Assembly (NCBI RefSeq): GCF_000472865.1
Contig: NZ_AXAP01000071.1
Location: 1 to 41,795, forward strand
Direction of reading: 5' to 3'
Length of the DNA: 41,795 nucleotides
Source of the DNA: Bradyrhizobium elkanii WSM2783
GTDB lineage: Bacteria; Pseudomonadota; Alphaproteobacteria; Rhizobiales; Xanthobacteraceae
Shown here: positions 1-8,235 of the stretch, one piece after another
Numbering within the stretch: the first letter of the stretch is position 1
Layout: the number at the start of each line of letters is the position of its first letter
Made by a program: the position numbers and the translations under genes
The notes under the pieces: model-generated
The model's input: only the letters and a program-made list of their open reading frames with translations
The model's database searches: none
What the model was told of the DNA's origin: nothing

Positions 1-37
1 TGTCAGCCTCCTCGCCAATGCGATGGAGGTATTTTTT

Positions 38-733
38 ATGGCTGACGTATTCTCTAGTCCCCTCGATGAGCATCAGAGCGCATTTGTCGATCCCTGGAGT
101 CATCAGCCCCAGAATTGGGGAGATATTCCAGATGACGCGGTGTTCGCTGGGGCATGGCACCTAAACGTCGGAATCGACACTCTTCATGAAGCGCTTTTTC
201 TTGCACGTGATGACCATGGGGACCGCCTGTGGTCACTAACAACACCAGCTGAGAAGGCCACGCGAGAGAATTTAGACGCCCGCGACAACGGCGATCGCGC
301 CTGGATCAAGCGGAAGATCAGTTGCGGCTGTGTGGCCGGAGCGGTTCGCGTCGGAAGTCCGCGCGATGCGGCGAGCATCCTAATGAAAGAGACTAGTCCG
401 CTCTCGCCTTCATTTTTCAGGCTCGGAGCCGCCCTACATGCCCGGCCTGCTCACAAGCCAAGAGATGGGGGAATCGTTGGCGCCTTCGAGCAGGAGTTAA
501 GACGGAATACGGTGGCGGCAGAAGCGGATCAGCAACGAGATGAGGCCGCCATCATCATACCTCCGGACCAAGGGCGGCCTCGGCGGCAAACTAGTAGGCT
601 GTGTTCAAGGAGCTCGATGCCGGCTACGGCACGCCTCGGATCATCTATCCCAGCGCTGCTGGTGTTCGATACGACGAGCCCACGCTGCCGCCCAGAAAGA
701 ACTAATGGAGGCTGTCCTTCTCGCCCCGGCTGA
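38..733 (+). CDS. Hypothetical protein, doubtful
   Basis: An open frame of 231 codons starts at an ATG preceded by GGAGG at 25-29 with 8 bases between, a good ribosome-binding site. The first ~110 residues are acidic and Trp/His-containing; I recognise no family. The last third is rich in Arg and Ser and looks like translated non-coding sequence, so the true gene may be a shorter one that has lost its original end. It lies at the window edge, downstream of the DUF1348 gene end and on the opposite strand. I give it only because of the start context; codon use is less GC-biased than in the flanking real genes. Confidence 0.25.
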   Translation: MADVFSSPLDEHQSAFVDPWSHQPQNWGDIPDDAVFAGAWHLNVGIDTLHEALFLARDDHGDRLWSLTTPAEKATRENLDARDNGDRAWIKRKISCGCVAGAVRVGSPRDAASILMKETSPLSPSFFRLGAALHARPAHKPRDGGIVGAFEQELRRNTVAAEADQQRDEAAIIIPPDQGRPRRQTSRLCSRSSMPATARLGSSIPALLVFDTTSPRCRPERTNGGCPSRPG

Positions 734-812
734 GCGAAGCTTCCCTCGTGCCAAACTCGGGGAAGACTCTGGCGAGGAGGGATATGACGTCAGAGCGCTC
801 GTCGAGCGCGGT

Positions 813-1274
813 TCAAAGCCCCAACTCCGAAAGCCCAGGGTGATCGTCCGGACGCCGCCCCAGAGGCCAGTGAAACTTCCGGTCGGCTTCCTTGATGGGA
901 AGGTCATTGATGCAGGCAAACCGGCGTTGCATCAACCCTGCGGCATCATATTCCCAGTTTTCGTTACCATACGAACGGAACCAATTGCCGCTGTCATCAT
1001 GCCACTCATAGGCGTAGCGGACGGCGATCCGATTATCGGTGAAGGCCCAGAGCTCCTTGATCAGCCGATAGTCGAGCTCCTTTGCCCACTTTCGGGTGAG
1101 GAACGCCACGATCTCGGTCCGTCCGTTGGCAAATTCGGAGCGATTCCGCCAACGGCTGTCCGGCGTATAAGCCAGCGACACCTTCTCGGGATCGCGGCTG
1201 TTCCATCCGTCTTCTGCCAGGCGAACTTTTTGTGTTGCGCTCTCGAGCGTGAATGGTGGTGCAATGATAGTCAT
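813..1274 (-). CDS. DUF1348 (NTF2-like) family protein
   Basis: The product is a 153-residue protein of the DUF1348 family, a small alpha+beta barrel related to nuclear transport factor 2 / SnoaL proteins. Recognisable family stretches are SRWRNRSEF, FLTRKW and YAYEWHD followed by NWEYD, spread over the whole length, so it appears complete. No catalytic function is established for the family. The start chosen is the ATG at 1274, which has AGGAGA about 7 bases upstream; an open frame extends to 1310 but has no comparable signal. It follows hisC by 11 bases and is probably the last gene of the cyo-hisC transcription unit. Confidence 0.85.
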   Translation of the reverse strand: MTIIAPPFTLESATQKVRLAEDGWNSRDPEKVSLAYTPDSRWRNRSEFANGRTEIVAFLTRKWAKELDYRLIKELWAFTDNRIAVRYAYEWHDDSGNWFRSYGNENWEYDAAGLMQRRFACINDLPIKEADRKFHWPLGRRPDDHPGLSELGL

Positions 1275-1285
1275 TTCAGTTTCTC

Positions 1286-2431
1286 CTATACTGACAGGTA
1301 CGATTTGCAAGTATGAACATTCAAGGCTCGGCCATATCCAATTTTACCATCCGGTCGGCCGAGAATCGTGCGCAACGCACTGATGAGCGCCGCATTTTCC
1401 TGCGGAGTGCCGATCGTGACTCGCAGCTTGTCACGCAGCCGATCGGTATCGAACCAGCGGACATAGATGTTCCGCTCCATAAGCTTCGTGACGACTTGGC
1501 GTGCGCTGCAGCTGCCATCAAACAATGCGAGCGAAACGAGAACGAAGTTGGCTTGAGATGGGCCGACAGCGAGGTTCAAGTCTTGCAGATTGCGCGAAAG
1601 TGTCTCTCGTTCCTTCCGAACTGCCTCCCAAGTACCGCTCGCATGCAGGCGGTCGTCGAGCCCCGCCGCACCGAGTATTTGGGCCATTGCATCGACGTTG
1701 TAGGTGTCCTTCGTTTTGTGAAGGATTGGCTGGATCAGCCTGACATCGGCGAGGCCATAACCCAAGCGGAGACCGGCGAGCGAATATCCTTTGCTCAGGG
1801 TGCGGAGCAGAAGGACATTTTGATGCCGCGATATCAGCGTTGTCGCATCATAGCCTAGCGCCGGATCAACGAAATCTACATAGGCTTCGTCAACAACGAG
1901 TACACCCTTAAAGGACGCGGCGAGCCGTTCGATCGTGGCGATTGGAAAAAGCGTTCCGCATGGGGCGTGGGGGTTCGTGAGGAACGCGAGCTGCGCGCCG
2001 GCGGCATTCCAGCGGCTCGCAGTTTCCTCGGGCAATTGCCAAGCTTCGGTCAAGGGAACGTCGCAGACGGGCGCAGGATGGAGACCTGCGAGCAAGGAAT
2101 AGAAGCCGTAACCGGGCGAAACGATGCCGACCGCGCGGCCGGGATCGACAAAGGTCGCGAGCGCCAGTCGCAGCAGCTCGTCGCCACCATTGGTGGCAAT
2201 AACCTGATCAGGCGCAACGCCGTGGGCGCGCGCGGCAACGAGACGAAACGCCATGGCCGACGGATCCGGATAGCGCTGGAGTGTGAGGGGAAGAATATTG
2301 CTGAGATGCGTCATCACCCTCGGGCTGGGCGGAAAAGGATTCTCATTCGTGTTGAGCTTGATCGCGCCGCTATCGGGCTGGAGGCCCGGTACGTAACCCT
2401 CAATTTGGCAAACATGCATTCGTTCGTACAT
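1286..2431 (-). CDS. hisC: Histidinol-phosphate/aromatic aminotransferase (HisC family)
   Basis: This is a 381-residue PLP-dependent class I/II aminotransferase of the HisC family, which normally converts imidazole-acetol phosphate plus glutamate to histidinol phosphate. Visible family features are the N-terminal LNTNENPFPPSP segment, the cofactor region VVDEAYVDF, and the LRTLSKGYSLAGLRLGY block with the Schiff-base lysine. The start at 2431 has GGAG 7 bases upstream. The last ~20 residues (after LGRPDGK) are unlike the usual ending and may be an extension. Its place behind cyoD (156-base gap) and in front of DUF1348, away from other his genes, suggests an accessory paralogue acting on another amino or keto acid. 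Substrate cannot be read from sequence. Confidence 0.85.
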   Translation of the reverse strand: MYERMHVCQIEGYVPGLQPDSGAIKLNTNENPFPPSPRVMTHLSNILPLTLQRYPDPSAMAFRLVAARAHGVAPDQVIATNGGDELLRLALATFVDPGRAVGIVSPGYGFYSLLAGLHPAPVCDVPLTEAWQLPEETASRWNAAGAQLAFLTNPHAPCGTLFPIATIERLAASFKGVLVVDEAYVDFVDPALGYDATTLISRHQNVLLLRTLSKGYSLAGLRLGYGLADVRLIQPILHKTKDTYNVDAMAQILGAAGLDDRLHASGTWEAVRKERETLSRNLQDLNLAVGPSQANFVLVSLALFDGSCSARQVVTKLMERNIYVRWFDTDRLRDKLRVTIGTPQENAALISALRTILGRPDGKIGYGRALNVHTCKSYLSV

Positions 2432-2587
2432 CAGCGTCTCCGCCTGGGCCGGTCGGGTGCATAACCGGCGGATCGCTCCGCGACCAAGATCGGCTGCAAC
2501 GAAGAGCGATGCAGGCACATATGCGGCCTTCCAATAGGGACGCGACTGGACGAAGATCTCCGCCGATCGCCGGGCACGTCGCTCAAG

Positions 2588-2962
2588 TCAGTCCTTCGCC
2601 CGAGCGCGATCGATCGACATTTGGGTCGGCATCATGTTGACGTTCGCGTTGTGGATGACCCACAGTGAGCCGACGACAACAGTCGCGATCAGCAGGCCAG
2701 TGAGGAGAAAAATCACCGTGTTGTTCCGCTGCTCTGGCGCGGTTCCGAGATGGAGAAAGAACGCGAGCTGCACCAGCAACTGAGCGACGGCAAGCAGCGT
2801 TATCGCCGGCAGGATCATGTCCCTAGCAACGGCACCGCTCATGACTGCTCCAAACGAGAGTGCGGTCAATCCGAGCGACAGGAAAAAGCCTGCTACGTAG
2901 GACTTAAGTGTAGCGTGGGGGGCATCATCTGCAATGTGGTTTGAAATACTCGCTTTCGACAT
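2588..2962 (-). CDS. cyoD: Cytochrome bo3 quinol oxidase subunit IV (CyoD)
   Basis: A 124-residue membrane protein with three hydrophobic helices, roughly residues 22-44, 48-70 and 82-104, matching CyoD, the small assembly subunit of the bo-type ubiquinol oxidase. The ATG at 2962 shares one base with the TGA of cyoC (TGATG), which fixes the start; an upstream extension of the frame to 3043 is inside cyoC and is discarded. It is the last subunit gene of the cyoABCD operon. Confidence 0.92.
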   Translation of the reverse strand: MSKASISNHIADDAPHATLKSYVAGFFLSLGLTALSFGAVMSGAVARDMILPAITLLAVAQLLVQLAFFLHLGTAPEQRNNTVIFLLTGLLIATVVVGSLWVIHNANVNMMPTQMSIDRARAKD

Positions 2963-3588
2963 CACAGCACCCCGCGCAGGTAAACGAAGGTGAAGACGCA
3001 GATCCACACCAGATCGAGGAAGTGCCAGAAGAGGCTGAGACAAGCGAGACGCCGACGAATGACCCCATCCAGCTCAAAGTGGGAGGCTTGGTGGATCATC
3101 ACCGCAAGCCAGATCAGCCCCGCCGTCACGTGCAATCCGTGCGTGCCGACGAGCGTGAAATAGGCCGAGAGGAAGGCGCTTCGGTTCGGGCCCGCTCCCT
3201 CTTCGATGAGATGGACGAATTCTCGAATTTCCATGTTGATGAATGCCGCGCCCAACACGAAAGTGATGGCGAGCCACGCGATGACATTTCCCCTGCGGTT
3301 GGTCTGCAAGTTGAGTACGGCGACACCAAAGGTGAAGCTGCTCGCCAGCAGCAGAACCGTTTCAACCGCAACATACGACAGATCGAAAAGCTCCCGCCCG
3401 CCCGGACCGCCCGCAACATTTTCGGCAAGCACGCCGAAGGTGGCGAACAAGCACGCGAATATCAGGCAATCGCTCATCAGGTAGATCCAGAAACCGAGAA
3501 CGGTCATCGACCCGTCATCATGCTCGTGGTGATGTGCGGCTGAAGCTTCGAACGTCGCTACCGATCTGGGGAGAACAGAGATGTTCAT
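2962..3588 (-). CDS. cyoC: Cytochrome bo3 quinol oxidase subunit III (CyoC)
   Basis: A 208-residue haem-copper oxidase subunit III with five predicted membrane helices after a His-rich N-terminus (HHHEHDDGS). Family features include FWIYLMSDC in helix 1, the FINMEIREF segment, and HGLHV plus WHFLDLVW near the end. The start at 3588 lies 2 bases after the cyoB stop, with GGGGAGAACAGAG upstream. The frame runs open further back to 3969, but that part is antiparallel noise inside cyoB. It assembles with CyoA, CyoB and CyoD in the inner membrane. Confidence 0.94.
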   Translation of the reverse strand: MNISVLPRSVATFEASAAHHHEHDDGSMTVLGFWIYLMSDCLIFACLFATFGVLAENVAGGPGGRELFDLSYVAVETVLLLASSFTFGVAVLNLQTNRRGNVIAWLAITFVLGAAFINMEIREFVHLIEEGAGPNRSAFLSAYFTLVGTHGLHVTAGLIWLAVMIHQASHFELDGVIRRRLACLSLFWHFLDLVWICVFTFVYLRGVL

Positions 3589-3590
3589 GG

Positions 3591-5567
3591 TTACACTGCC
3601 TTCGATATTTGCGCGTGGCGCTGTCTCTCGATGCGCGCGACCTCGGGTGCCGGAACATAGTAGTCGGTGTCCCGGTCGTAGCTGCGCGCGATGAACGTGC
3701 CGACCATCCCAAAGAGGCCAACCGCGGCGATCGCCCACATGTGCCAGACGAGCGCGAAGCACAGGACGAAGCTGAAGACGCCCATCACGAAGCCGGCCGC
3801 CGTATTCTTCGGCATGTGGATGTCCTCGTAGTACGACGCGGAGCGCCAGGCTCGTCCAAGCTCCTTGTCTTCCCAATGCTGCTCGAGCGAGGTGATACGG
3901 GGAATATGGGCGAAGTTGTAGAAGGGCGCCGGCGAGGCCGTGGACCACTCCAGGCTGCGGGCATTCCACGGATCGCCCGTCAGATCGCGGTTCTTCTCCC
4001 GATCCCTGATGCTGACCCAGAACTGGATGAGGATGGCGATGATGCCTATGCCGATAATCGCCGCGCCGACCAGAGCGACGATCAGGTAGGGGTGCCAGTC
4101 GGGCAGGTCATAGTGGTTCATGCGGCGCGTCATCCCCTTGAAGCCGAGGATGTAGAGCGGCGTAAAGGCGAGCCAGTAGCCGACCAGCCAGCACCAGAAG
4201 GAGACCTTGCCCCAGAATTCATTCAGCTTGAACCCAAACACCTTTGGGAACCAGAAACTCATGCCGGCGAGGCAGCCATAGACCACGCCACCGATGATGA
4301 CGTTGTGGAAGTGGGCCACCAGGAACAGGCTGTTGTGCAGGACGAAGTCTGCGCCGGGAACCGCGAGCAGGACACCGGTCATGCCGCCGACAGCGAAGGT
4401 GACCATAAAGCCGATGGTCCACAGCGTCGCCGAGTGGAAGCGGATCCGGCCCCGGTACATCGTGAACAGCCAGTTGAACAGCTTCACGCCGGTCGGAATC
4501 GAGATGATCGTCGTCATGATGCCGAAGAAGGCATTGACGTTAGCGCCGGAGCCCATCGTGAAGAAGTGATGGAGCCAGACGAAGAACGAGAGCACGCCGA
4601 TCGACGAGGTGGCGTAGACCATCGACTTGTAGCCGAAGAGCGGTTTGCCGGAGAAGGTCGCGATCACCTCGGAGAAGACGCCGAAGCACGGCAGGATCAG
4701 CACATAGACCTCGGGATGGCCCCAAATCCAGATGAGGTTGATGTACATCATCGCATTCCCACCAAGCTCGTTTGTGAAGAAATGCATGCCGAAGTACCGA
4801 TCGGCGGCGAGCAGCGCCAAGGTGGCCGTCAGCACGGGGAAGATCGCGACAATCAGGATGTTGGTGATCAGTGCGGTCCAGACGAAGACCGGCATCTTCA
4901 TGAAACCCATGCCGGGCGCGCGCATGCGCAGGATCGTGACGACGAAGTTGATACCGGTGAGTGTCGTGCCGAGCCCTGAGACCTGTAGCGACCATATGAA
5001 ATAATCGACGCCCACTGTCGGACTGTATTCGAGCTCGGACAGCGGCGGATAGGCTACCCAGCCGGTCGCGGCAAAGTCGCCGACCCACATGGAGACCATG
5101 ACAAGAGCGGCGCCGACGGCGGACAGCCAGAAACCCAGCGAATTGACGAAGGGATAGGCGACGTCGCGCGCGCCGATCTGGAGCGGCACCACGACGTTCA
5201 TCAGCCCGATGATAAAGGGCGTGGCCACGAAAAAGATCATAATCACGCCATGGGCAGTGAAGATCTGATCGTAGTGATGCGGCGGCAGGTAGCCGGCGGC
5301 ATCATTGGCGGCCATAGCCTGCTGGGTGCGCATCATGATCGCATCCGCAAATCCGCGCAGTAGCATGAGGAGCCCGAGACCGAAATACATTACGCCGATC
5401 TTTTTATGATCGACGGAGGTGATCCATTCGGACCAGAGATAACCCCACTTTCGATAGTAGGTGATCAGGGCAAGAACGGTGAAGCCGAGAATCGCGACGA
5501 CGATGCCAGTCCCTGTGATGATTGGTTCATTGAGCGGAACGGCACTGAGGGAGAGTTTTCCAAGCAT
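3591..5567 (-). CDS. cyoB: Cytochrome bo3 quinol oxidase subunit I (CyoB)
   Basis: This 658-residue protein is the catalytic subunit of the bo-type ubiquinol oxidase, reducing O2 to water and pumping protons. Residue numbering matches the Escherichia coli enzyme closely: His106 and His421 (low-spin haem ligands), His284 with the cross-linked Tyr288 and His333/His334 (CuB), and His419 (high-spin haem). The motifs are WGHPEVY, WLHHFF and AHFHN. About 15 hydrophobic helices are visible. The ATG at 5567 overlaps the cyoA stop by one base. Haem-copper quinol oxidases are normally cyanide-sensitive, so its presence beside nitrilases and a bd-type oxidase is worth noting. Confidence 0.97.
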   Translation of the reverse strand: MLGKLSLSAVPLNEPIITGTGIVVAILGFTVLALITYYRKWGYLWSEWITSVDHKKIGVMYFGLGLLMLLRGFADAIMMRTQQAMAANDAAGYLPPHHYDQIFTAHGVIMIFFVATPFIIGLMNVVVPLQIGARDVAYPFVNSLGFWLSAVGAALVMVSMWVGDFAATGWVAYPPLSELEYSPTVGVDYFIWSLQVSGLGTTLTGINFVVTILRMRAPGMGFMKMPVFVWTALITNILIVAIFPVLTATLALLAADRYFGMHFFTNELGGNAMMYINLIWIWGHPEVYVLILPCFGVFSEVIATFSGKPLFGYKSMVYATSSIGVLSFFVWLHHFFTMGSGANVNAFFGIMTTIISIPTGVKLFNWLFTMYRGRIRFHSATLWTIGFMVTFAVGGMTGVLLAVPGADFVLHNSLFLVAHFHNVIIGGVVYGCLAGMSFWFPKVFGFKLNEFWGKVSFWCWLVGYWLAFTPLYILGFKGMTRRMNHYDLPDWHPYLIVALVGAAIIGIGIIAILIQFWVSIRDREKNRDLTGDPWNARSLEWSTASPAPFYNFAHIPRITSLEQHWEDKELGRAWRSASYYEDIHMPKNTAAGFVMGVFSFVLCFALVWHMWAIAAVGLFGMVGTFIARSYDRDTDYYVPAPEVARIERQRHAQISKAV

Positions 5568-6631
5568 CAGTAATTCCTCCGCGAGACCAGTCCCTGGGGC
5601 GTGCAGATCGCGTCGTTGAGCGCCACCGCCGGCATCCGTCCCGCCATGAAGCGATCGACGATGCTATCGAAAAGTCCGGGCGTGACCCTCGCGTATGTGG
5701 TAGCCGGCGTCTTGATGCTCGGCTGCTCGAGCCGCCTGTAACCCGCTTCGTCCAGCGCGACCGGCGCGTTCCTGGCCTGCGTAATCCAGGCATCGAACTG
5801 TTTTCTGGGCACAGCGACCGTGTCGAAATGCATGTCCGAAAAACCCGGCCCGCTGAAGGCCGAGGATCGACCAGCATAGGTGCCAGCCTCATCGGCGATG
5901 AGGTGCAGCTTGGTCCGCATCCCAGCCATTGCGTAGATTTGGCTGCCAAGCTGCGGGATGAAAAAGGAGTTCATCATCGACGCAGACGTCAGGCGGAAGT
6001 TGATCGGCGTGCCGACGGGAATCGCGAGGTGGTTTACGGCGGCGACACCGTAGTCCGGATAGATGAACAGCCACTTCCAATCCAGCGCGACAACTTCGAC
6101 GTTCACCGGCGCGACGTCCGATTCAAGCGTCCGGTAGGGATCGAGCGAGTGGGTTGTCTCCCAAATGAGGACGGCGAGGAATGCTACGATGATGCAGGGG
6201 ATCGACCAGATAACGATCTCGATCGGCGTCGAGTGCGCCCATTTGGGCATGTAGGTCGCCTTGGAGTTTGACTCCCGATAGCGCCAGGCGAAAACGAGTG
6301 TCAGCACAATCACGGGAATGACGACAAGCAGCATGAGGCCGAGCGCGATCAGGATCAGATCCTTCTCCTGCGCGCCGATGGACCCCTTGGGGTTCATCAG
6401 TTCCAGATGATCGCAGCCGCCGAGGGTCAAGAGGAGGATCGCAACGGCCACTCGGCCCGCGACTGTCGGGAGCCTAGCGAGCGCAGCGCCCTCTTCGCGT
6501 GTCGCACGCTCTACCCGTCGGCCACTATGAAGCGAAGCATGGCTGAAGAGCCCTCCGTGGCCTTGCTTGAGTGCCTTTGTGCTCGCCTCGGTGTGAGGCA
6601 ACCATGATCCGCGCTGGAACAACTTACCCAT
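5567..6631 (-). CDS. cyoA: Cytochrome bo3 quinol oxidase subunit II (CyoA)
   Basis: A 354-residue quinol oxidase subunit II. A lipoprotein-type hydrophobic segment ends in LGGC about 75 residues in, followed by two transmembrane helices (roughly 90-115 and 135-155) and a periplasmic cupredoxin domain containing WKWLFIYPD and the SASMMNSFFIPQLGSQIY region. CuA cysteine ligands are absent, as expected for a quinol rather than a cytochrome c oxidase. The only in-frame ATG before the lipobox is at 6631 but its ribosome site is poor, so the first ~50 residues may not be translated. It heads the cyoABCD-hisC-DUF1348 unit; an operator-like palindrome lies at 6724-6742. Confidence 0.93.
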   Translation of the reverse strand: MGKLFQRGSWLPHTEASTKALKQGHGGLFSHASLHSGRRVERATREEGAALARLPTVAGRVAVAILLLTLGGCDHLELMNPKGSIGAQEKDLILIALGLMLLVVIPVIVLTLVFAWRYRESNSKATYMPKWAHSTPIEIVIWSIPCIIVAFLAVLIWETTHSLDPYRTLESDVAPVNVEVVALDWKWLFIYPDYGVAAVNHLAIPVGTPINFRLTSASMMNSFFIPQLGSQIYAMAGMRTKLHLIADEAGTYAGRSSAFSGPGFSDMHFDTVAVPRKQFDAWITQARNAPVALDEAGYRRLEQPSIKTPATTYARVTPGLFDSIVDRFMAGRMPAVALNDAICTPQGLVSRRNY

Positions 6632-6723
6632 CCTCTAGGATCAGCGGCTCATCAGGCGCCGCAGATTGGATTCCCGTTTGTATGGCTTCTGCCTTCGATA
6701 TAGCTGACAAATCACACCATGAT

Positions 6724-6742
6724 GTATGTTCGTCAAGCATAC
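6724..6742. promoter_or_regulatory. Putative MocR operator, copy 1 (cyoA side)
   Basis: GTATG-TTCGTCAAG-CATAC, an inverted repeat of the GTATGYT-N5-ARCATAC type found four times in this window. It is 93 bases upstream of the cyoA start. Assignment to the MocR regulator is inference from the recurrence of the motif upstream of mocR itself. Confidence 0.6.
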
Positions 6743-6940
6743 ATTTTCGTTACCTGAACCGCTCAGTGTACGCCATAGAGATGAGAGCGCTCGGCAATTC
6801 GAGGCGAAGATCGAGGGAAAATGGCGCTGGATCAATATGTCCGAGCCTGGTGAATGCGGGCGACAGGCAGCTGCGCGTTTATGATAGTAGCGCGACATGG
6901 CTAGTCCCGCCCACTTCAGGGCAAACAAAAGCATTTAAGT

Positions 6941-6959
6941 GTATGCTTAAATAACATAC
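6941..6959. promoter_or_regulatory. Putative MocR operator, copy 2 (nitrilase side)
   Basis: GTATG-CTTAAATAA-CATAC, same 19-base layout as the copies at 6724, 15895 and 17119. It is 108 bases upstream of the NitC-like nitrilase start. The centre is AT-rich and could overlap a promoter. Confidence 0.65.
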
Positions 6960-7066
6960 TATTGTGGGCAACAATGTATGGCATGAGCGCTGCTGTGCCG
7001 CAACGATGCGGACGGTCCAGTCGGCATCCTCAACCCACGTCCAAGTCCAGATGCAAGGGACCATTC

Positions 7067-8089
7067 ATGACAGACTATCGAACAATTCGTGCCGCCGCTG
7101 TGCAGATCTCCCCCGACCTCGCTTCTCTCGAAGGGACGCTCGACCGTGTGCTCGCTGCCATCGCCGAAGCGGCGTCAAAAGGTGTCGAACTAATTGTCTT
7201 CCCCGAGACGTTCCTGCCCTGGTACCCCTACTTCTCAATAGCTCACGGGCCGAGCGCCATTCGCGACGAGCACATCCGTCTCTATGAGAACGCCGTCGCC
7301 GTGCCCGGACCGGTGACCCACGCTATTTCGGCGGCCGCTCGCAAGCATAACATCGTGATCACGGTTGGGATCAACGAGCGCGACCATGGTTCGCTCTACA
7401 ACGCCCTGCTGATCTTCGATGCCGATGGCTCGCTGCGCCTGAAACATCGCAAGATCTCGCCAGCCTATCACGAACGAATGATCTGGGGCGTGGGCGACGG
7501 ATCGACCCTGCAAGTGGTCGAAACGGCGGTCGGCAGAATCGGCGGCTTGATCTGCTGGGAGCATTACAATCCGCTCGCCCGCTATGCGATCATGGCCCAG
7601 CATGAGGATATCCACGTGGCGCAATATCCCGGTGCGCTCTTCGGCCCCACCTTTAGCGACCAGACGGAGGTCCAGCTTCGCAACCATGCCCTCCAGAGCG
7701 GCTGCTTTGTGGTCAATGCGACGGCTTGGCTCACCGAGGAGCAAGTCATGAAGATCGCTGGCGAGAATGGCGCGGCCGCAGCAATCCGCGGCGGCTGCAT
7801 GACTGCGATCATCGATCCAGAGGGAAGGCATGTAGTCCCACCGCTGACTTCCGGAGAGGGGATTCTGGTTGCCGATCTTGATCTCAAGCTGAACGTAGTC
7901 GGCAAGCGACTAATGGATTCTGTGGGCCACTTTTCGCGCCCAGAGCTCCTCCGGCTTCTTATGACCAACCAAGCGGTGGCGCCAACCGTCACCTCGCGCG
8001 AACTCGCCTTGCAGCGGCCGCCCGTGGCCCTGCCGGCACCTCTCCCGGAACCTACAGCGATGCCGATCCTCGCGGCCGCTATCGAGTGA
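7067..8089 (+). CDS. Nitrilase, NitC/Nit1-like
   Basis: A 340-residue carbon-nitrogen hydrolase that should hydrolyse a nitrile to acid plus ammonia. The catalytic triad is visible: Glu47 in FPETFLPWYPYF, Lys129 in LKHRKISP, and Cys163 in ICWEHYNPLARYA. Length and segments such as NERDHGSLYN, YHERMIWG, HALQSGCFVVNA and RGGCMTAI resemble, from memory, nitrilases of bacterial Nit1C clusters, one of which (NitC) acts in cyanide assimilation. The accompanying Nit1C genes (radical SAM, N-acyltransferase, AIR-synthase-like, FAD protein) are not present in this window. Start at 7067 by AAGGGA with 6-base spacing. Divergent from cyoA, with operator copy 2 upstream; a hairpin follows at 8094. Exact substrate is inference. 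Confidence 0.95.
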   Translation: MTDYRTIRAAAVQISPDLASLEGTLDRVLAAIAEAASKGVELIVFPETFLPWYPYFSIAHGPSAIRDEHIRLYENAVAVPGPVTHAISAAARKHNIVITVGINERDHGSLYNALLIFDADGSLRLKHRKISPAYHERMIWGVGDGSTLQVVETAVGRIGGLICWEHYNPLARYAIMAQHEDIHVAQYPGALFGPTFSDQTEVQLRNHALQSGCFVVNATAWLTEEQVMKIAGENGAAAAIRGGCMTAIIDPEGRHVVPPLTSGEGILVADLDLKLNVVGKRLMDSVGHFSRPELLRLLMTNQAVAPTVTSRELALQRPPVALPAPLPEPTAMPILAAAIE

Positions 8090-8093
8090 TCAA

Positions 8094-8132
8094 GACGCCT
8101 CGGCAAGAGCTGCCTGAGGCGTCCCCCCTTTG
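8094..8132 (+). terminator. Hairpin after the NitC-like nitrilase
   Basis: GACGCCTC (8094-8101) pairs perfectly with GAGGCGTC (8116-8123), with additional GGCA/TGCC pairing inside the loop, followed by a C-rich then T-containing run. It begins 5 bases after the nitrilase stop and lies in the convergent gap with the alpha/beta hydrolase, so it may work from both sides. The T tract is weak. Confidence 0.6.
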
Positions 8133-8235
8133 CCTCGTTCCGAACGGCCGGCCGCGGAAGCATCGTTCAACTGGACCAGCGTAGTGGTGGCGATTTTGAG
8201 CACCTCTCGAAGAGCTACTGGGCTTTATCCGTTGG

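Larger units (their letters stand above)
6632..7066. other. Divergent promoter region between cyoA and the NitC-like nitrilase
   Basis: A 435-base AT-richer interval with no convincing gene. It contains two copies of the GTATGYT-N5-ARCATAC inverted repeat (6724-6742 and 6941-6959), one nearer each divergent gene. A further overlapping inverted repeat AAGCAT-N8-ATGCTT surrounds the second copy. The nitrilase frame is open back to 6962, but the Shine-Dalgarno-like AAGGGA at 7054-7060 points to the ATG at 7067. Confidence 0.7.

Noticed and set aside
793..812. Inverted repeat GCGCTCG-T-CGAGCGC after the DUF1348 gene as a terminator
   Set aside because: The loop is a single base and no T run follows on the minus strand, so it is not a credible terminator.
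3534..4979. Long plus-strand open frame of 481 codons opposite cyoB
   Set aside because: It is the GC-rich antisense shadow of cyoB: very rich in Asp/Glu/Arg/His, with no family features, while the minus strand carries all haem and copper ligands.
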